From Providencia alcalifaciens (lineage in GTDB: Bacteria; Pseudomonadota; Gammaproteobacteria; Enterobacterales; Enterobacteriaceae): a stretch of 64,000 nt of DNA. Shown one piece after another: positions 51,152-60,318 of the stretch. Both the position numbers and the translations under genes were made by a program. The notes under the pieces were generated by a model that was not told the DNA's origin, did no database searches, and was given only the letters and a program-made list of their open reading frames with translations. The stretch spans positions 558,001-622,000 of the forward strand of contig NZ_CP084296.1 in NCBI RefSeq assembly GCF_020271745.1. The letters are read 5' to 3'. Position 1 is the first letter of the stretch. Each line of letters begins with the position of its first letter.

Positions 51152-52684
51152 ATGAGCGGAAATCCATATATAACCCAAAATGAGTATATCTTAGATGAAG
51201 ATATCACCTTGATGACCACAAGCGACCTTCAAGGGAATATTATTCATGCTAATGATTTTTTTGTGCAGGTCAGTGGGTATGATCTCGATGAGTTAATGGG
51301 TCAGCCCCACAGTACTATTCGTCATCCTGATATGCCAAAAGCAGCCTTTGCAGATATGTGGCACACCTTAAAAATGGGAGAACCGTGGACTGGGATCATC
51401 AAAAATCGCCGTAAAAATGGCGATCATTATTGGGTTCGTGCCAATGTCATCCCCATGCAGAGAAAAGGTGTCATCACTGGTTATATGTCCATTCGCCTAC
51501 GAGCTACCCGAGAGGAAATCGCCGCAGTTGAGCCGCTGTATAAAGCCCTAGCCGAAAATCGTAGCAATCGCCGACTTTATAAGGGAATAGTGCTACCAAA
51601 ACGCCGTCGATTCTCACTTTCAACACTGTCTGTTCGCTGGCGTTGCCGTTTAATTTCCAGCAGTTTATTTGTCTTGTGGATGGCGATGGCGGGTTTATCG
51701 GGCCTATCCGGTAATACATTGCTACTGACCAGCTTATTCACCTTGATAACCCTACTGCTCGGCAATGTGGCATTAGAGCGTAATTTTGCGAAGCCACTTG
51801 AAAATATTATGTTTCAAGCATTAAACGTTGCGCGAGGTAACCGTAATAGCATTGACCACATGAGTCGTGTTGATGAAATTGGGCAGATCCTGCGCTCCAT
51901 TGGTCAGCTAGGCTTAGTGTGCCGTTGGCTGATTAACGATGTCTCTGATCAAGTAGATAACGTTCGTAAAGACAGCCAATCGTTAGTGAGTGATTGTGGT
52001 GAATTAGATAGCCATACTCAGCGTACAGTAGGCTATATGCAGCAAACCGCCGCTACCATGAACCAAATGGCAGTCTCCGTTAAAATGAATGCGGACAACA
52101 CCCACAAAGCCGATGTGCTCTCCAATGAAACGAGTGAAACAGCGGTGAATGGTGGAGCGATGATGGATGCGGTGGTCATCACTATGGACGAAATAGTACA
52201 CAGCACCAGTAAAATCAATTCGATCACCGATGTGATTAAAGATATCGCATTCCAAACCAATATCTTGGCGCTAAATGCCGCCGTGGAAGCCGCTAGAGCC
52301 GGTGAACAAGGTAAAGGTTTTGCCGTCGTCGCCAATGAAGTTCGTAGCTTAGCTAGCCGCAGTGCCAGCGCAGTGAACGATATTCGCGCGCTTATCAATA
52401 ACTGTGAAAAGAAAGTGAGTTCCGGTAAAGACCAAGTCTACGCGGCGGGGAACACAATGAAAGAGATTGTGGATCAAGTGCAGAACGTAACGCAGCTAAT
52501 TACCCATATTAGTCATGCCACAACGGAGCAAGCTTCTGGGATTTCCGATATCTCACAAGCCGTCAGTGAACTAGAATCCATCACTCAACAAAGTAGCTTA
52601 CTCGTTGAGCAGAGCACCGAGACTGCAAATCACGTCAAAGATCGTTCCATTCGCTTAGAAGATGCAGTGACTATCTTGCACTAA
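51152..52684 (+). CDS. aer: Aerotaxis receptor Aer
   Basis: Senses cellular redox through PAS-bound FAD and signals to CheA/CheW for aerotaxis and energy taxis. 510 residues. The PAS domain (about 10-120) has TTSDLQGNIIHANDFFVQVSGYDLDEL and KNRRKNGDHYWVRANVIPM; a hydrophobic hairpin anchor lies at about 165-205, then HAMP, and the methyl-accepting-type signalling tip is DIAFQTNILALNAAVEAARAGEQGKGFAVVANEVRSLA. There is no periplasmic sensor domain or C-terminal CheR-docking pentapeptide, as in E. coli Aer. Its presence implies a flagellar chemotaxis system elsewhere. Confidence 0.94.
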   Translation: MSGNPYITQNEYILDEDITLMTTSDLQGNIIHANDFFVQVSGYDLDELMGQPHSTIRHPDMPKAAFADMWHTLKMGEPWTGIIKNRRKNGDHYWVRANVIPMQRKGVITGYMSIRLRATREEIAAVEPLYKALAENRSNRRLYKGIVLPKRRRFSLSTLSVRWRCRLISSSLFVLWMAMAGLSGLSGNTLLLTSLFTLITLLLGNVALERNFAKPLENIMFQALNVARGNRNSIDHMSRVDEIGQILRSIGQLGLVCRWLINDVSDQVDNVRKDSQSLVSDCGELDSHTQRTVGYMQQTAATMNQMAVSVKMNADNTHKADVLSNETSETAVNGGAMMDAVVITMDEIVHSTSKINSITDVIKDIAFQTNILALNAAVEAARAGEQGKGFAVVANEVRSLASRSASAVNDIRALINNCEKKVSSGKDQVYAAGNTMKEIVDQVQNVTQLITHISHATTEQASGISDISQAVSELESITQQSSLLVEQSTETANHVKDRSIRLEDAVTILH

Positions 52685-52689
52685 AAAAT

Positions 52690-52717
52690 GGGGGCTAACG
52701 TAATACGCTAGTCCCCC
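52690..52717. terminator. Terminator between convergent aer and tsaD
   Basis: GGGGGCTA (52690-52697) and TAGTCCCCC (52709-52717), with one bulged T. On the minus strand CATTTTTTAG follows, favouring tsaD termination. Confidence 0.7.
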
Positions 52718-52749
52718 GCTATTATTATGTTCAAACCATAATAAATTAA

Positions 52750-53781
52750 TTATTTAACAGTACCTTCATCTAACGGTGGCAACTCAGCAAGTGGCCAGCG
52801 AGGACGAACATTCACGCCTAAATCTGCATTTGCTCCGCCTTTTAAGCGAATTAAGCCAGCTAGAGCGATCATTGCGCCATTGTCGGTGCAAAACTCAGGA
52901 CGTGCGTAAAATGCTTCGCCGCCACGCTGCTTCAAAACTTCTTCCATTTTGGCGCGTAAAGTACGGTTGGCGCTCACGCCACCGGCCATCACTAAACGTT
53001 TAAAGCCAGTTTGCTCAAGCGCACGTTTACATTTAATAGCGAGTGTATCCACAACCGCATCTTCAAAAGCACGAGCGATATCTGCCCGGGTTTGAGGATC
53101 ATCTGGATTATCACGAATAGTATTTGCCGCAAAAGTTTTCAAGCCTGAAAAACTAAAATCTAACCCTGGGCGGTCAGTCATCGGGCGAGGGAAAACAAAA
53201 CGCCCAGCAACACCTTGCTGCGCCATACGAGACAACACGGGTCCACCCGGATAATCTAAACCAAGTAATTTAGCCGTTTTATCGAATGCTTCGCCTGCTG
53301 CATCATCGATAGACTCGCCAAGAAGTTCGTATTCACCGATGCCCGTCACGCTAATCAATTGGGTATGACCACCAGACACTAACAGCGCCACAAACGGGAA
53401 CTCAGGGCTTTTTTCTTCCAGCATAGGGGCGAGTAAATGCCCTTCCATATGATGTACGGCAACTGCAGGTACATCCCACGCAAATGCCAGTGCACGCCCC
53501 ACTGTCGCTCCCACCATCAATGCACCCACTAAACCGGGGCCTGCGGTGTACGCAACGGCATCAATATCTTCACGGGTTAAATTGGCTTCTTTGAGCGCCG
53601 CTTGAATTAGCGGTACCGTTTTGCGGATATGATCACGAGAGGCTAATTCGGGTACGACGCCGCCGTAATCAGCATGAACTTTAATTTGGCTGTATAACTG
53701 GTTCGCAAGTAAACCCAGTTTATCATCATAGATTGCGATTCCAGTTTCATCGCAAGATGTTTCGATACCTAAAACACGCAT
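52750..53781 (-). CDS. tsaD: tRNA N6-threonylcarbamoyladenosine transferase TsaD
   Basis: Catalytic subunit that moves threonylcarbamoyl from its AMP adduct to A37 of ANN-decoding tRNAs, with TsaB and TsaE. 343 residues. The ASKHA-fold starts [13 protein letters not shown]; metal ligands His111 and His115 lie in VHHMEGHL; substrate loops LVSGGHTQL and [14 protein letters not shown] and the [14 protein letters not shown] segment are intact. It is divergent from rpsU-dnaG-rpoD, the usual enterobacterial arrangement. A 20-bp tandem duplication lies 40 bp upstream of the start. Confidence 0.98.
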   Translation of the reverse strand: MRVLGIETSCDETGIAIYDDKLGLLANQLYSQIKVHADYGGVVPELASRDHIRKTVPLIQAALKEANLTREDIDAVAYTAGPGLVGALMVGATVGRALAFAWDVPAVAVHHMEGHLLAPMLEEKSPEFPFVALLVSGGHTQLISVTGIGEYELLGESIDDAAGEAFDKTAKLLGLDYPGGPVLSRMAQQGVAGRFVFPRPMTDRPGLDFSFSGLKTFAANTIRDNPDDPQTRADIARAFEDAVVDTLAIKCKRALEQTGFKRLVMAGGVSANRTLRAKMEEVLKQRGGEAFYARPEFCTDNGAMIALAGLIRLKGGANADLGVNVRPRWPLAELPPLDEGTVK

Positions 53782-53820
53782 TGCACTACCCTTGTTTGTT
53801 GCATGAGGGCAAGTCTACCA

Positions 53821-53860
53821 CTAAATTTGCGTCATCGCGCCTAAATTTGCGTCATTGCGC
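53821..53860. repeat. Tandem duplication, 2 x 20 bp, upstream of tsaD
   Basis: CTAAATTTGCGTCATCGCGC (53821-53840) is followed directly by CTAAATTTGCGTCATTGCGC (53841-53860), one mismatch, and then by a partial third copy (AAATAAATGTCAT). Confidence 0.9.
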
Positions 53861-53902
53861 AAATAAATGTCATGAAAAACCGCAATTAATCCCAGCAAAA
53901 GG

Positions 53903-53931
53903 CTGACTTTCCTAGTTGTATAGTCTATAAT
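53903..53931 (+). promoter_or_regulatory. Predicted promoter of the rpsU-dnaG-rpoD operon
   Basis: CTGACT (53903-53908), 17 bases, TATAAT (53926-53931). The -10 matches consensus exactly. The hexamers are flanked by an inverted repeat GGCTGA/TCAGCC (53901-53906 and 53931-53936). The resulting leader to rpsU would be about 215 bases. Confidence 0.7.
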
Positions 53932-54102
53932 CAGCCCCCTGTAATAAAAATTTCGTGTGGCTAATTCTCATTATTATCTGGTTTTTCTCACTTTATTGAA
54001 TAAAGCTGAGGTGAAACAGGTGATCTTGCGTGATTCAATTTTATACGGCACTTTACAAACCCGTACTCATTGAAGTAAAATTCCGCACCATTTTAAATGA
54101 CG

Positions 54103-54122
54103 GCTGGTGAACAAAAACCAGC
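54103..54122 (+). repeat. Hairpin in the rpsU leader
   Basis: GCTGGT and ACCAGC with an 8-base A-rich loop, 32 bases upstream of the rpsU start. No known leader element was recognised. Confidence 0.4.
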
Positions 54123-54142
54123 AACAAACCGATTTCTATTGA

Positions 54143-54370
<228 letters not shown>

Positions 54371-54426
54371 TTGATTGCGATTTCAATCGCAACCAACACA
54401 GACAAGTAAGTAGTTAGCAGTTAAAG

Positions 54427-54453
54427 GCCGTGCTTTCCTAACGGAAGCGCGGC
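54427..54453 (+). terminator. Attenuating terminator between rpsU and dnaG
   Basis: An 11-bp stem (with G-U pairs) made from GCCGTGCTTTC and GGAAGCGCGGC around a 5-base loop, followed by TTATTAT. It corresponds in position to E. coli T1, which lowers dnaG relative to rpsU. Confidence 0.75.
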
Positions 54454-54488
54454 TTATTATCGTTCATCAACAGGCGAAAAAGAGGCTT

Positions 54489-56234
54489 ATGGCTGGACGA
54501 ATTCCGCGTTCATTTATCAATGACTTACTCGCTCGTACCGATATCATTGATTTAGTCGATGCAAAAGTCCCGTTAAAAAAACAGGGTAAGAACCATCACG
54601 CTTGCTGTCCTTTTCATAACGAAAAAACACCATCATTTACTGTTAATGGTGAGAGACAGTTTTACTATTGTTTTGGTTGTGGTGCCCATGGCAACGCCAT
54701 TGATTTTCTGATGAATTACGACAAATTAGATTTTGTCGAAGCGATAGAAGAATTATCCGCATTACATGGTCTGGATGTGCCTTACGAAAAAGGAACTGGA
54801 ACCAGCCAAATTGAACTCCATCAACGTCAAAATTTGTACCAATTGATGGAAAAAATAAATCAGTTTTACTGCGCTGCCTTAAATCATCCATCGGCCAATA
54901 AAGCCAAAGATTATTTAAGCCAACGTGGTTTAAGTGCAGACATTATCTCGCATTTTTCGATTGGTTTTGCGCCCGCTGGCTGGGACAACCTTCTCAAGAA
55001 ATTTGCTGTGAATCCAGAAAGCCGTCAGCAACTTGATGAAGCGGGCATGCTGGTCACTAATGATAATGGTCGCATTTATGACCGCTTTAGAGAGCGAATC
55101 ATGTTCCCGATTCGGGATCGTCGCGGTCGTGTAATTGCATTTGGTGGACGGGTGTTAGGCGATGCGTTGCCGAAATATTTAAACTCCCCAGAAACCGATA
55201 TATTCCATAAAGGTCGCCAACTTTTCGGCCTTTATGAAGCCACACAAAATAGTAGTGAGCTTGCAAAATTACTTGTTGTTGAAGGCTATATGGACGTTGT
55301 AGCACTCGCACAGTATGACATCCGCTATGCGGTTGCATCACTTGGCACCTCTACAACCTCAGAGCATATTCAATTGCTCTATCGCTCAACAGACACGGTA
55401 ATTTGCTGTTATGACGGAGATAGAGCAGGAAGAGAAGCCGCTTGGCGTGCACTTGAAAACGCCCTTCCCTATCTTACCGATGGTCGCCAACTCCGTTTTA
55501 TGTTTTTGCCTGATGGCGAAGACCCTGATTCATTGGTACGCAAAGAAGGAAAAGACGCCTTTGAGCAACGCATGGAAAATGCGCAAAGTCTTTCCGCGTT
55601 TTTATTTGACTCTCTCGTTCCCCAGGTGGACTTAAAAACCCAAGAGGGTCGAGCAAAAATTAGTAAACTTGCTATCCCATTGATAAAACAGATACCGGGT
55701 GAAACTCTGCGTCTTTATATGGCACAAGAGCTAGGAAATTTCATTGGGATACCGGATATTTCCCAAGTTCTTGCTATGATTGATAGAGAGAGTACTGAAC
55801 CAGTTAACTATCAGGCGCCCAAACTGAAACCAACAACAATGCGCATACTTATCGCGTTGTTGGTGCAAAATCCGAACTTTTCGGAGCTTGTTCCCTCGCT
55901 AGAGGGAATTGCCCATATCCAAATGCCGGGGCTTTCTCTATTTCAGGAATTGGTTGAAGTTTGCCGTTCCACCCCGGGAATGACTACTGGGCAGTTGCTA
56001 GAACGTTATCGCGATAATAATTTCGCGAAACAACTTGAAAAACTCGCAACATGGAACGATATAGAAATAGAGGAAATAGCGGAAAATACCTTTATAGATG
56101 CTCTAAATCATCTATTTAATAGCGCCCTCGATGAGCGTTTCGACTATTTGATAGCGAAAGAACGAACACAAAGGCTGACACCTGAAGAGCGCGAAGAAGT
56201 CCGTCTAATCACTCTTTCACGAGTGAAAACTTAA
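54489..56234 (+). CDS. dnaG: DNA primase
   Basis: Synthesises RNA primers at the replication fork. 581 residues. The CHC2 zinc ligands are Cys40, His43, Cys61 and Cys64 (HHACCPFHNEK, YYCFGCGAHG); the RNA-polymerase core has GRIYDRFRERIMFPIRDRRGRVIAFGGR; the TOPRIM domain has LLVVEGYMDVVALAQ and CYDGDRAG; the C-terminal DnaB-binding helicase-interaction domain starts at about 435. Middle gene of rpsU-dnaG-rpoD. Confidence 0.99.
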   Translation: MAGRIPRSFINDLLARTDIIDLVDAKVPLKKQGKNHHACCPFHNEKTPSFTVNGERQFYYCFGCGAHGNAIDFLMNYDKLDFVEAIEELSALHGLDVPYEKGTGTSQIELHQRQNLYQLMEKINQFYCAALNHPSANKAKDYLSQRGLSADIISHFSIGFAPAGWDNLLKKFAVNPESRQQLDEAGMLVTNDNGRIYDRFRERIMFPIRDRRGRVIAFGGRVLGDALPKYLNSPETDIFHKGRQLFGLYEATQNSSELAKLLVVEGYMDVVALAQYDIRYAVASLGTSTTSEHIQLLYRSTDTVICCYDGDRAGREAAWRALENALPYLTDGRQLRFMFLPDGEDPDSLVRKEGKDAFEQRMENAQSLSAFLFDSLVPQVDLKTQEGRAKISKLAIPLIKQIPGETLRLYMAQELGNFIGIPDISQVLAMIDRESTEPVNYQAPKLKPTTMRILIALLVQNPNFSELVPSLEGIAHIQMPGLSLFQELVEVCRSTPGMTTGQLLERYRDNNFAKQLEKLATWNDIEIEEIAENTFIDALNHLFNSALDERFDYLIAKERTQRLTPEEREEVRLITLSRVKT

Positions 56235-56310
56235 AGCATCCAAAAAATAGTATACAAAACGGCTTAAGTGCCGCAAATAACAAGGCAAATGCCTGTAAAT
56301 GCTACGAAAT

Positions 56311-56346
56311 ATAAAGGGCGTAGCGCGTAGTCAAATGTCCCTTTAA
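56311..56346 (+). repeat. Inverted repeat in the dnaG-rpoD intergenic region
   Basis: AAAGGG and CCCTTT enclose a GC-rich segment with GGCGTAGCGCG; it lies within the 182-bp gap before rpoD. Together with the following TTGGCC...CCGACC it could be an mRNA processing site, as is known between these genes in E. coli. Confidence 0.35.
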
Positions 56347-56416
56347 ATGTTCTTGTTGGCCGTTTGTTTCGCCGACCGACACCAATTTAAATACTCAGAA
56401 GTGTGGATACCGTCTT

Positions 56417-58267
56417 ATGGAGCAAAACCCGCAGTCACAGCTTAAGCTACTCGTCACCAAGGGTAAAGAGCAAGGTTATTTAACCTATGCTGAGGTAAAC
56501 GACCATCTGCCGGAAGATATCGTCGATTCAGATCAGATTGAAGATATCATCCAGATGATTAATGACATGGGCATCCAGGTCATGGAAGAAGCACCTGATG
56601 CTGATGATTTAATTTTGGCTGAAAATACTTCCGACACGGATGAAGATGCGGCTGAAGCTGCAGCTCAAGTATTATCCAGTGTTGAAAGTGAAATCGGCCG
56701 TACCACTGACCCAGTGCGCATGTATATGCGTGAAATGGGGACTGTCGAACTTCTTACCCGTGAAGGTGAGATCGACATTGCAAAACGTATCGAAGATGGT
56801 ATCAATCAGGTTCAGTGCTCTGTTGCTGAATACCCTGAGGCTATCACCTACTTACTTGAACAATATGACCGCGTCGAAGCTGGCGAAAGCCGCTTATCTG
56901 ACCTTATCACAGGGTTCGTTGACCCTAATGCGGAAGAAGATTTAGCCCCTACTGCAACCCACGTAGGTTCTGAACTTCCACAAGAAGAGTTAGATAAAGA
57001 CGACGAAGACGAAGAAGATGAAGACGGCGATGACAGCGATAGCGATGACGATAACAGCATCGATCCTGAATTAGCACGTCAAAAATTCTCTGATCTTCGT
57101 GAGCAGTATGAAAAAACTCGTACTCATATTAAACAATATGGTCGTAGCGATGCGAAAACTGCAGCAGCTATCGAGCAATTATCCGAAGTTTTCAAAGAGT
57201 TCCGCTTAGTACCTAAGCAGTTTGACTATCTGGTCAACAACATGCGTGAAATGATGGACCGCGTTCGTATGCAAGAGCGTACCATCATGAAACTGTGTGT
57301 TGAACAGTGCAAAATGCCTAAAAAGAACTTCATTACATTATTCAGTGGCAATGAAACCAGCGAAACTTGGTTAACCGCAGCCAAAGCAATGAACAAGCCG
57401 TGGTCTGAAAAACTGCTGGAAGTGGAAGAAGAAGTTCTGCGTTGCCTGCAAAGACTGCGTCAAATCGAAGAAGAAACTGGCCTGACAATCGAACAGGTTA
57501 AAGACATCAACCGTCGTATGTCTATCGGTGAAGCTAAGGCTCGTCGTGCGAAGAAAGAGATGGTTGAAGCAAACTTACGTCTGGTTATTTCTATCGCGAA
57601 GAAATACACCAACCGTGGTCTGCAATTCCTTGATTTGATTCAAGAAGGTAACATCGGTCTGATGAAAGCGGTTGATAAGTTTGAATACCGCCGTGGTTAT
57701 AAGTTCTCAACTTATGCAACATGGTGGATCCGTCAGGCTATTACCCGTTCTATCGCTGACCAAGCACGTACAATCCGTATTCCGGTTCACATGATTGAGA
57801 CCATCAACAAACTGAACCGTATCTCTCGTCAAATGCTGCAAGAGATGGGCCGTGAACCATCGCCAGAAGAACTGGCAGAACGCATGCTTATGCCGGAAGA
57901 TAAAATCCGTAAAGTACTGAAGATTGCGAAAGAGCCAATCTCCATGGAAACGCCAATCGGTGATGATGAAGATTCACATTTAGGCGATTTCATTGAAGAT
58001 ACCACATTAGAGTTACCGTTAGATTCTGCAACGTCAGAAAGCTTACGTTCAGCAACTCATGAGGTTCTGGCTGGTTTAACCGCGCGTGAAGCGAAAGTAC
58101 TGCGTATGCGTTTCGGTATCGACATGAACACTGACCACACCTTAGAGGAAGTGGGCAAACAGTTTGATGTTACCCGTGAGCGTATCCGTCAGATTGAAGC
58201 TAAAGCGCTGCGTAAATTACGTCACCCTAGCCGCTCAGAAGTTCTGCGCAGCTTCTTAGACGAATAA
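56417..58267 (+). CDS. rpoD: RNA polymerase sigma-70 factor RpoD
   Basis: Primary sigma factor. 616 residues. Region 1.1 (1-95) and 1.2 ([23 protein letters not shown]) are followed by the non-conserved region with an unusually acidic run around 193-215 ([20 protein letters not shown]), then 2.1-2.4 ([52 protein letters not shown]), 3 and 4.2 ([42 protein letters not shown]). The 23 bases before the start lack a Shine-Dalgarno sequence but resemble the E. coli leader as I remember it. An intrinsic terminator follows. Confidence 0.99.
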   Translation: MEQNPQSQLKLLVTKGKEQGYLTYAEVNDHLPEDIVDSDQIEDIIQMINDMGIQVMEEAPDADDLILAENTSDTDEDAAEAAAQVLSSVESEIGRTTDPVRMYMREMGTVELLTREGEIDIAKRIEDGINQVQCSVAEYPEAITYLLEQYDRVEAGESRLSDLITGFVDPNAEEDLAPTATHVGSELPQEELDKDDEDEEDEDGDDSDSDDDNSIDPELARQKFSDLREQYEKTRTHIKQYGRSDAKTAAAIEQLSEVFKEFRLVPKQFDYLVNNMREMMDRVRMQERTIMKLCVEQCKMPKKNFITLFSGNETSETWLTAAKAMNKPWSEKLLEVEEEVLRCLQRLRQIEEETGLTIEQVKDINRRMSIGEAKARRAKKEMVEANLRLVISIAKKYTNRGLQFLDLIQEGNIGLMKAVDKFEYRRGYKFSTYATWWIRQAITRSIADQARTIRIPVHMIETINKLNRISRQMLQEMGREPSPEELAERMLMPEDKIRKVLKIAKEPISMETPIGDDEDSHLGDFIEDTTLELPLDSATSESLRSATHEVLAGLTAREAKVLRMRFGIDMNTDHTLEEVGKQFDVTRERIRQIEAKALRKLRHPSRSEVLRSFLDE

Positions 58268-58295
58268 ACCACAACGTCTTCATGTCTACAAAATC

Positions 58296-58319
58296 AAACA
58301 CCTGCTTCGGCAGGTGTTT
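58296..58319 (+). terminator. Intrinsic terminator of rpoD
   Basis: A 10-bp stem AAACACCTGC/GCAGGTGTTT capped by a TTCG tetraloop and continued by further T residues; the end of the MMS operon. Confidence 0.95.
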
Positions 58320-58452
58320 TTTTATCAACGCATGTTCGCTCGCTATCTAGCTTCGTTTTACCATCACCATCAATCCCAGCACATATAAATCAATAACGAT
58401 CTAAGAATAAACAGAAATAGTCTAATGACCATTTTCATGTTTCACTAAGTCA

Positions 58453-58701
58453 TTATTTTACTGGGATTTCATGAAGATATTGCCAATCGCATTTTCCAGC
58501 TTCTATTTTGATACCTACTGTTGATGTCCGTAAAGAATCTACTCCTTCAACTGTTTGAGATTCTTGATATTGCACCCAAAACAAGTTGTCTCCGGACTCA
58601 AATAGAGGCTCATATTTTGTTGAACTTGCAGGATAGCCAATACCTTTTACAGAGCCGTCATGGAGAAAAGTTTGAGTTACCGCTATTAAACATCCACTAT
58701 G
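58453..58701 (-). pseudogene. C-terminal remnant of an unrecognised protein
   Basis: An 82-codon minus-strand frame with a stop at 58453-58455 and no usable start codon; a stop lies just upstream. It reads like genuine coding sequence (VTQTFLHDGSVKGIGYPASS..., ...NLFWVQYQESQTVEGVDSL..., ending KCDWQYLHEIPVK). I do not recognise the family. It is overlapped at its 5' end by the LysR fragment on the other strand, so both are leftovers at a rearrangement junction. Confidence 0.5.
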
Positions 58702-58931
58702 AGTCTAATTTCGCAGACGTTATCCGCTAGATGACATTAGTATCACTCGCTGCGGCTATTTGCCCAGCATGGTTAGTTGAAGAGGATTTAAAGGCTCATC
58801 GATTAGTACGCTTATTACCTGAGTTCGGCAGACCGAAACAAAATATCCTATTGCTCTACCCGAATACCCAAACTCTGCCTGCCAAAACACGGGGATTTAT
58901 TGAGTTTTTGGTCGATGGAATACCGTTATGA
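58663..58931 (+). pseudogene. LysR-family regulator, C-terminal fragment with an in-frame stop
   Basis: The frame GEKFELPLLNIHYESNFADVIR-stop-MTLVSLAAAICPAWLVEEDLKAHRLVRLLPEF...LLYPNTQTLPAKTRGFIEFLVDGI matches the end of a LysR-type substrate-binding domain. A TAG at 58728-58730 breaks it, and the DNA-binding domain and most of the effector domain are missing. Apparent coding sequence upstream of 58660 in the same frame does not look like LysR. It ends one base before the stop codon of the convergent ABC ATPase gene. It may have regulated a neighbour in an ancestor. Confidence 0.75.
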
Positions 58932-59528
58932 CTAAATGCATGCCGCCGTCCACACTTTGGTACACACTTTTTCCAACAACGCTTTATTGTGGCTAAAAAC
59001 AATCATCGCGAGGGGGCGTTGCTGTGAAATACGAATCAAATGCTGCCAAACCTCTTTTTGCAGATGGGCGTCTAGCTGGGCGGTGATCTCATCAGCAATC
59101 AGCACTTTCGTGCGAGGGTCTAAAGCTCTTAATAATGCAATGCGCGCAAGTTCACCACCGGATAGCTCACTTGGACGTCTGTCTAACCATTGCGGTTTAA
59201 TAGAAAGATAATCTAACCATTGGGCATCCGGAGCCCACGCATCACAAACACTGGAACCCACGGTACGATAAGGATTAAAGCTTTTTTCTGGGTGCTGCGG
59301 GACTAGCTGAATAGGGCAATAACCACGATGAGGAACAGGCTCACCATTAAATAAAACTTGCCCACCAGTGGGCTTTTGCCACTGACCCAATACACGTCCT
59401 AGCGTCGTTTTTCCAAATCCACTGGGAGCAGAAATACCCAGTCGTTCATTGTCTGCCAATGACAAATTCAGGTTATCCCACAATATCCTACCGGCCTGTT
59501 CAATACGCAGATTTTGAATCTCTAGCAT
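58932..59528 (-). CDS. ABC transporter ATP-binding protein (NikE/YntE-like)
   Basis: Second ATPase of a Nik/Dpp-type importer. 198 residues from MLEIQNLRIEQ at 59528, chosen because GGAGG lies 7 bases upstream; a start six codons earlier would fall further inside the previous gene. The Walker A is APSGFGKT (34-41), with Ala in place of the usual first Gly; the signature is LSGGELARI, Walker B VLIADEIT (Ile instead of the common Pro), and the switch histidine is in VFSHNK. It lacks the C-terminal oligopeptide-binding extension of E. coli NikE. Last gene of the operon. Confidence 0.85.
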   Translation of the reverse strand: MLEIQNLRIEQAGRILWDNLNLSLADNERLGISAPSGFGKTTLGRVLGQWQKPTGGQVLFNGEPVPHRGYCPIQLVPQHPEKSFNPYRTVGSSVCDAWAPDAQWLDYLSIKPQWLDRRPSELSGGELARIALLRALDPRTKVLIADEITAQLDAHLQKEVWQHLIRISQQRPLAMIVFSHNKALLEKVCTKVWTAACI

Positions 59529-59532
59529 CTGG

Positions 59533-60318
59533 CTACCTCCACTCATCCAGCATCATAAACTGATGCTCAGGCAGGGCATTCCATAGAGATTGGATCCATT
59601 GCCCGCCACCACCTTGTTTGAGTTTTTGGCTGCTCAGAACTTCTTCTAATGCGCCATTGCGTAATAATGCGACGCGATCCGCAAAGCGTACCGCCATAGA
59701 CAAGTCATGGGTTACCCACAACACACCTCGACCATCACGACATAAGGATTTGATATTATCAAGCAGTTGCACCGCATGTTCATCATCCAGCCATGAAGAG
59801 ATCTCATCGGCGAGAATATATTCCGCGCGAGAAAGTGTGGCGCTGCTCGCCAGCACCCTTTTAGCCATTCCCCCTGAGAGCTGACTTGGGTAGTGATTCA
59901 CCAGGCTCGATTGCAAACTGTATTCTTGTAGATGTCGTGCCACATCGTGCATTTTTATATGCTGCCCGCTGAGTACTGCGGCACGTTCTAGCTGAGGGCC
60001 AATCTGAATTAATGGATTCAGCGCACTCACCCCTTGAGGCACATAGCACAACGAATTTCCGCGATACTGGGATTTGGTTTTCTCCGTTAGGGCTTGACCA
60101 TTCAGTTCAATATTCCCTTTGCAGCGCATATTCTTTGGCAATAATCCTAATGCGCTTTGTAGTAATAAGCTTTTACCTTCACCACTGCTGCCAATCAGCG
60201 CCACCATTTCACCCGGTTGAATATCTAGTGAAATATCTTGCAGTAATGGAGACCATTGCTTTTTGCCCAACCAACGGTATTGCGCCACATCAATGGTCAG
60301 ATTTTCAAATTTCAGCAT
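59533..60318 (-). CDS. ABC transporter ATP-binding protein (NikD/YntD-like)
   Basis: First ATPase of the importer. 261 residues from MLKFENLTIDVAQY at 60318, supported by AAGGGGAGCAAC just upstream. Walker A GSSGEGKS is at 43-50, the Q-loop at YVPQGVSALNPL, the signature at LSGGMAKRV, Walker B at YILADEISSWLDD, and the switch histidine in WVTHDLS. It overlaps the preceding permease gene by 7 bases, and the next ATPase starts 4 bases after its stop. The spacing indicates one transcript with tightly coupled translation. Confidence 0.87.
   Translation of the reverse strand: MLKFENLTIDVAQYRWLGKKQWSPLLQDISLDIQPGEMVALIGSSGEGKSLLLQSALGLLPKNMRCKGNIELNGQALTEKTKSQYRGNSLCYVPQGVSALNPLIQIGPQLERAAVLSGQHIKMHDVARHLQEYSLQSSLVNHYPSQLSGGMAKRVLASSATLSRAEYILADEISSWLDDEHAVQLLDNIKSLCRDGRGVLWVTHDLSMAVRFADRVALLRNGALEEVLSSQKLKQGGGGQWIQSLWNALPEHQFMMLDEWR

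Noticed and set aside
58521-58662. Upstream part of the plus-strand frame leading into the LysR fragment
   Set aside because: This stretch does not resemble a LysR protein, while the opposite strand reads as a protein C-terminus; the frame is probably fortuitous before about 58660.
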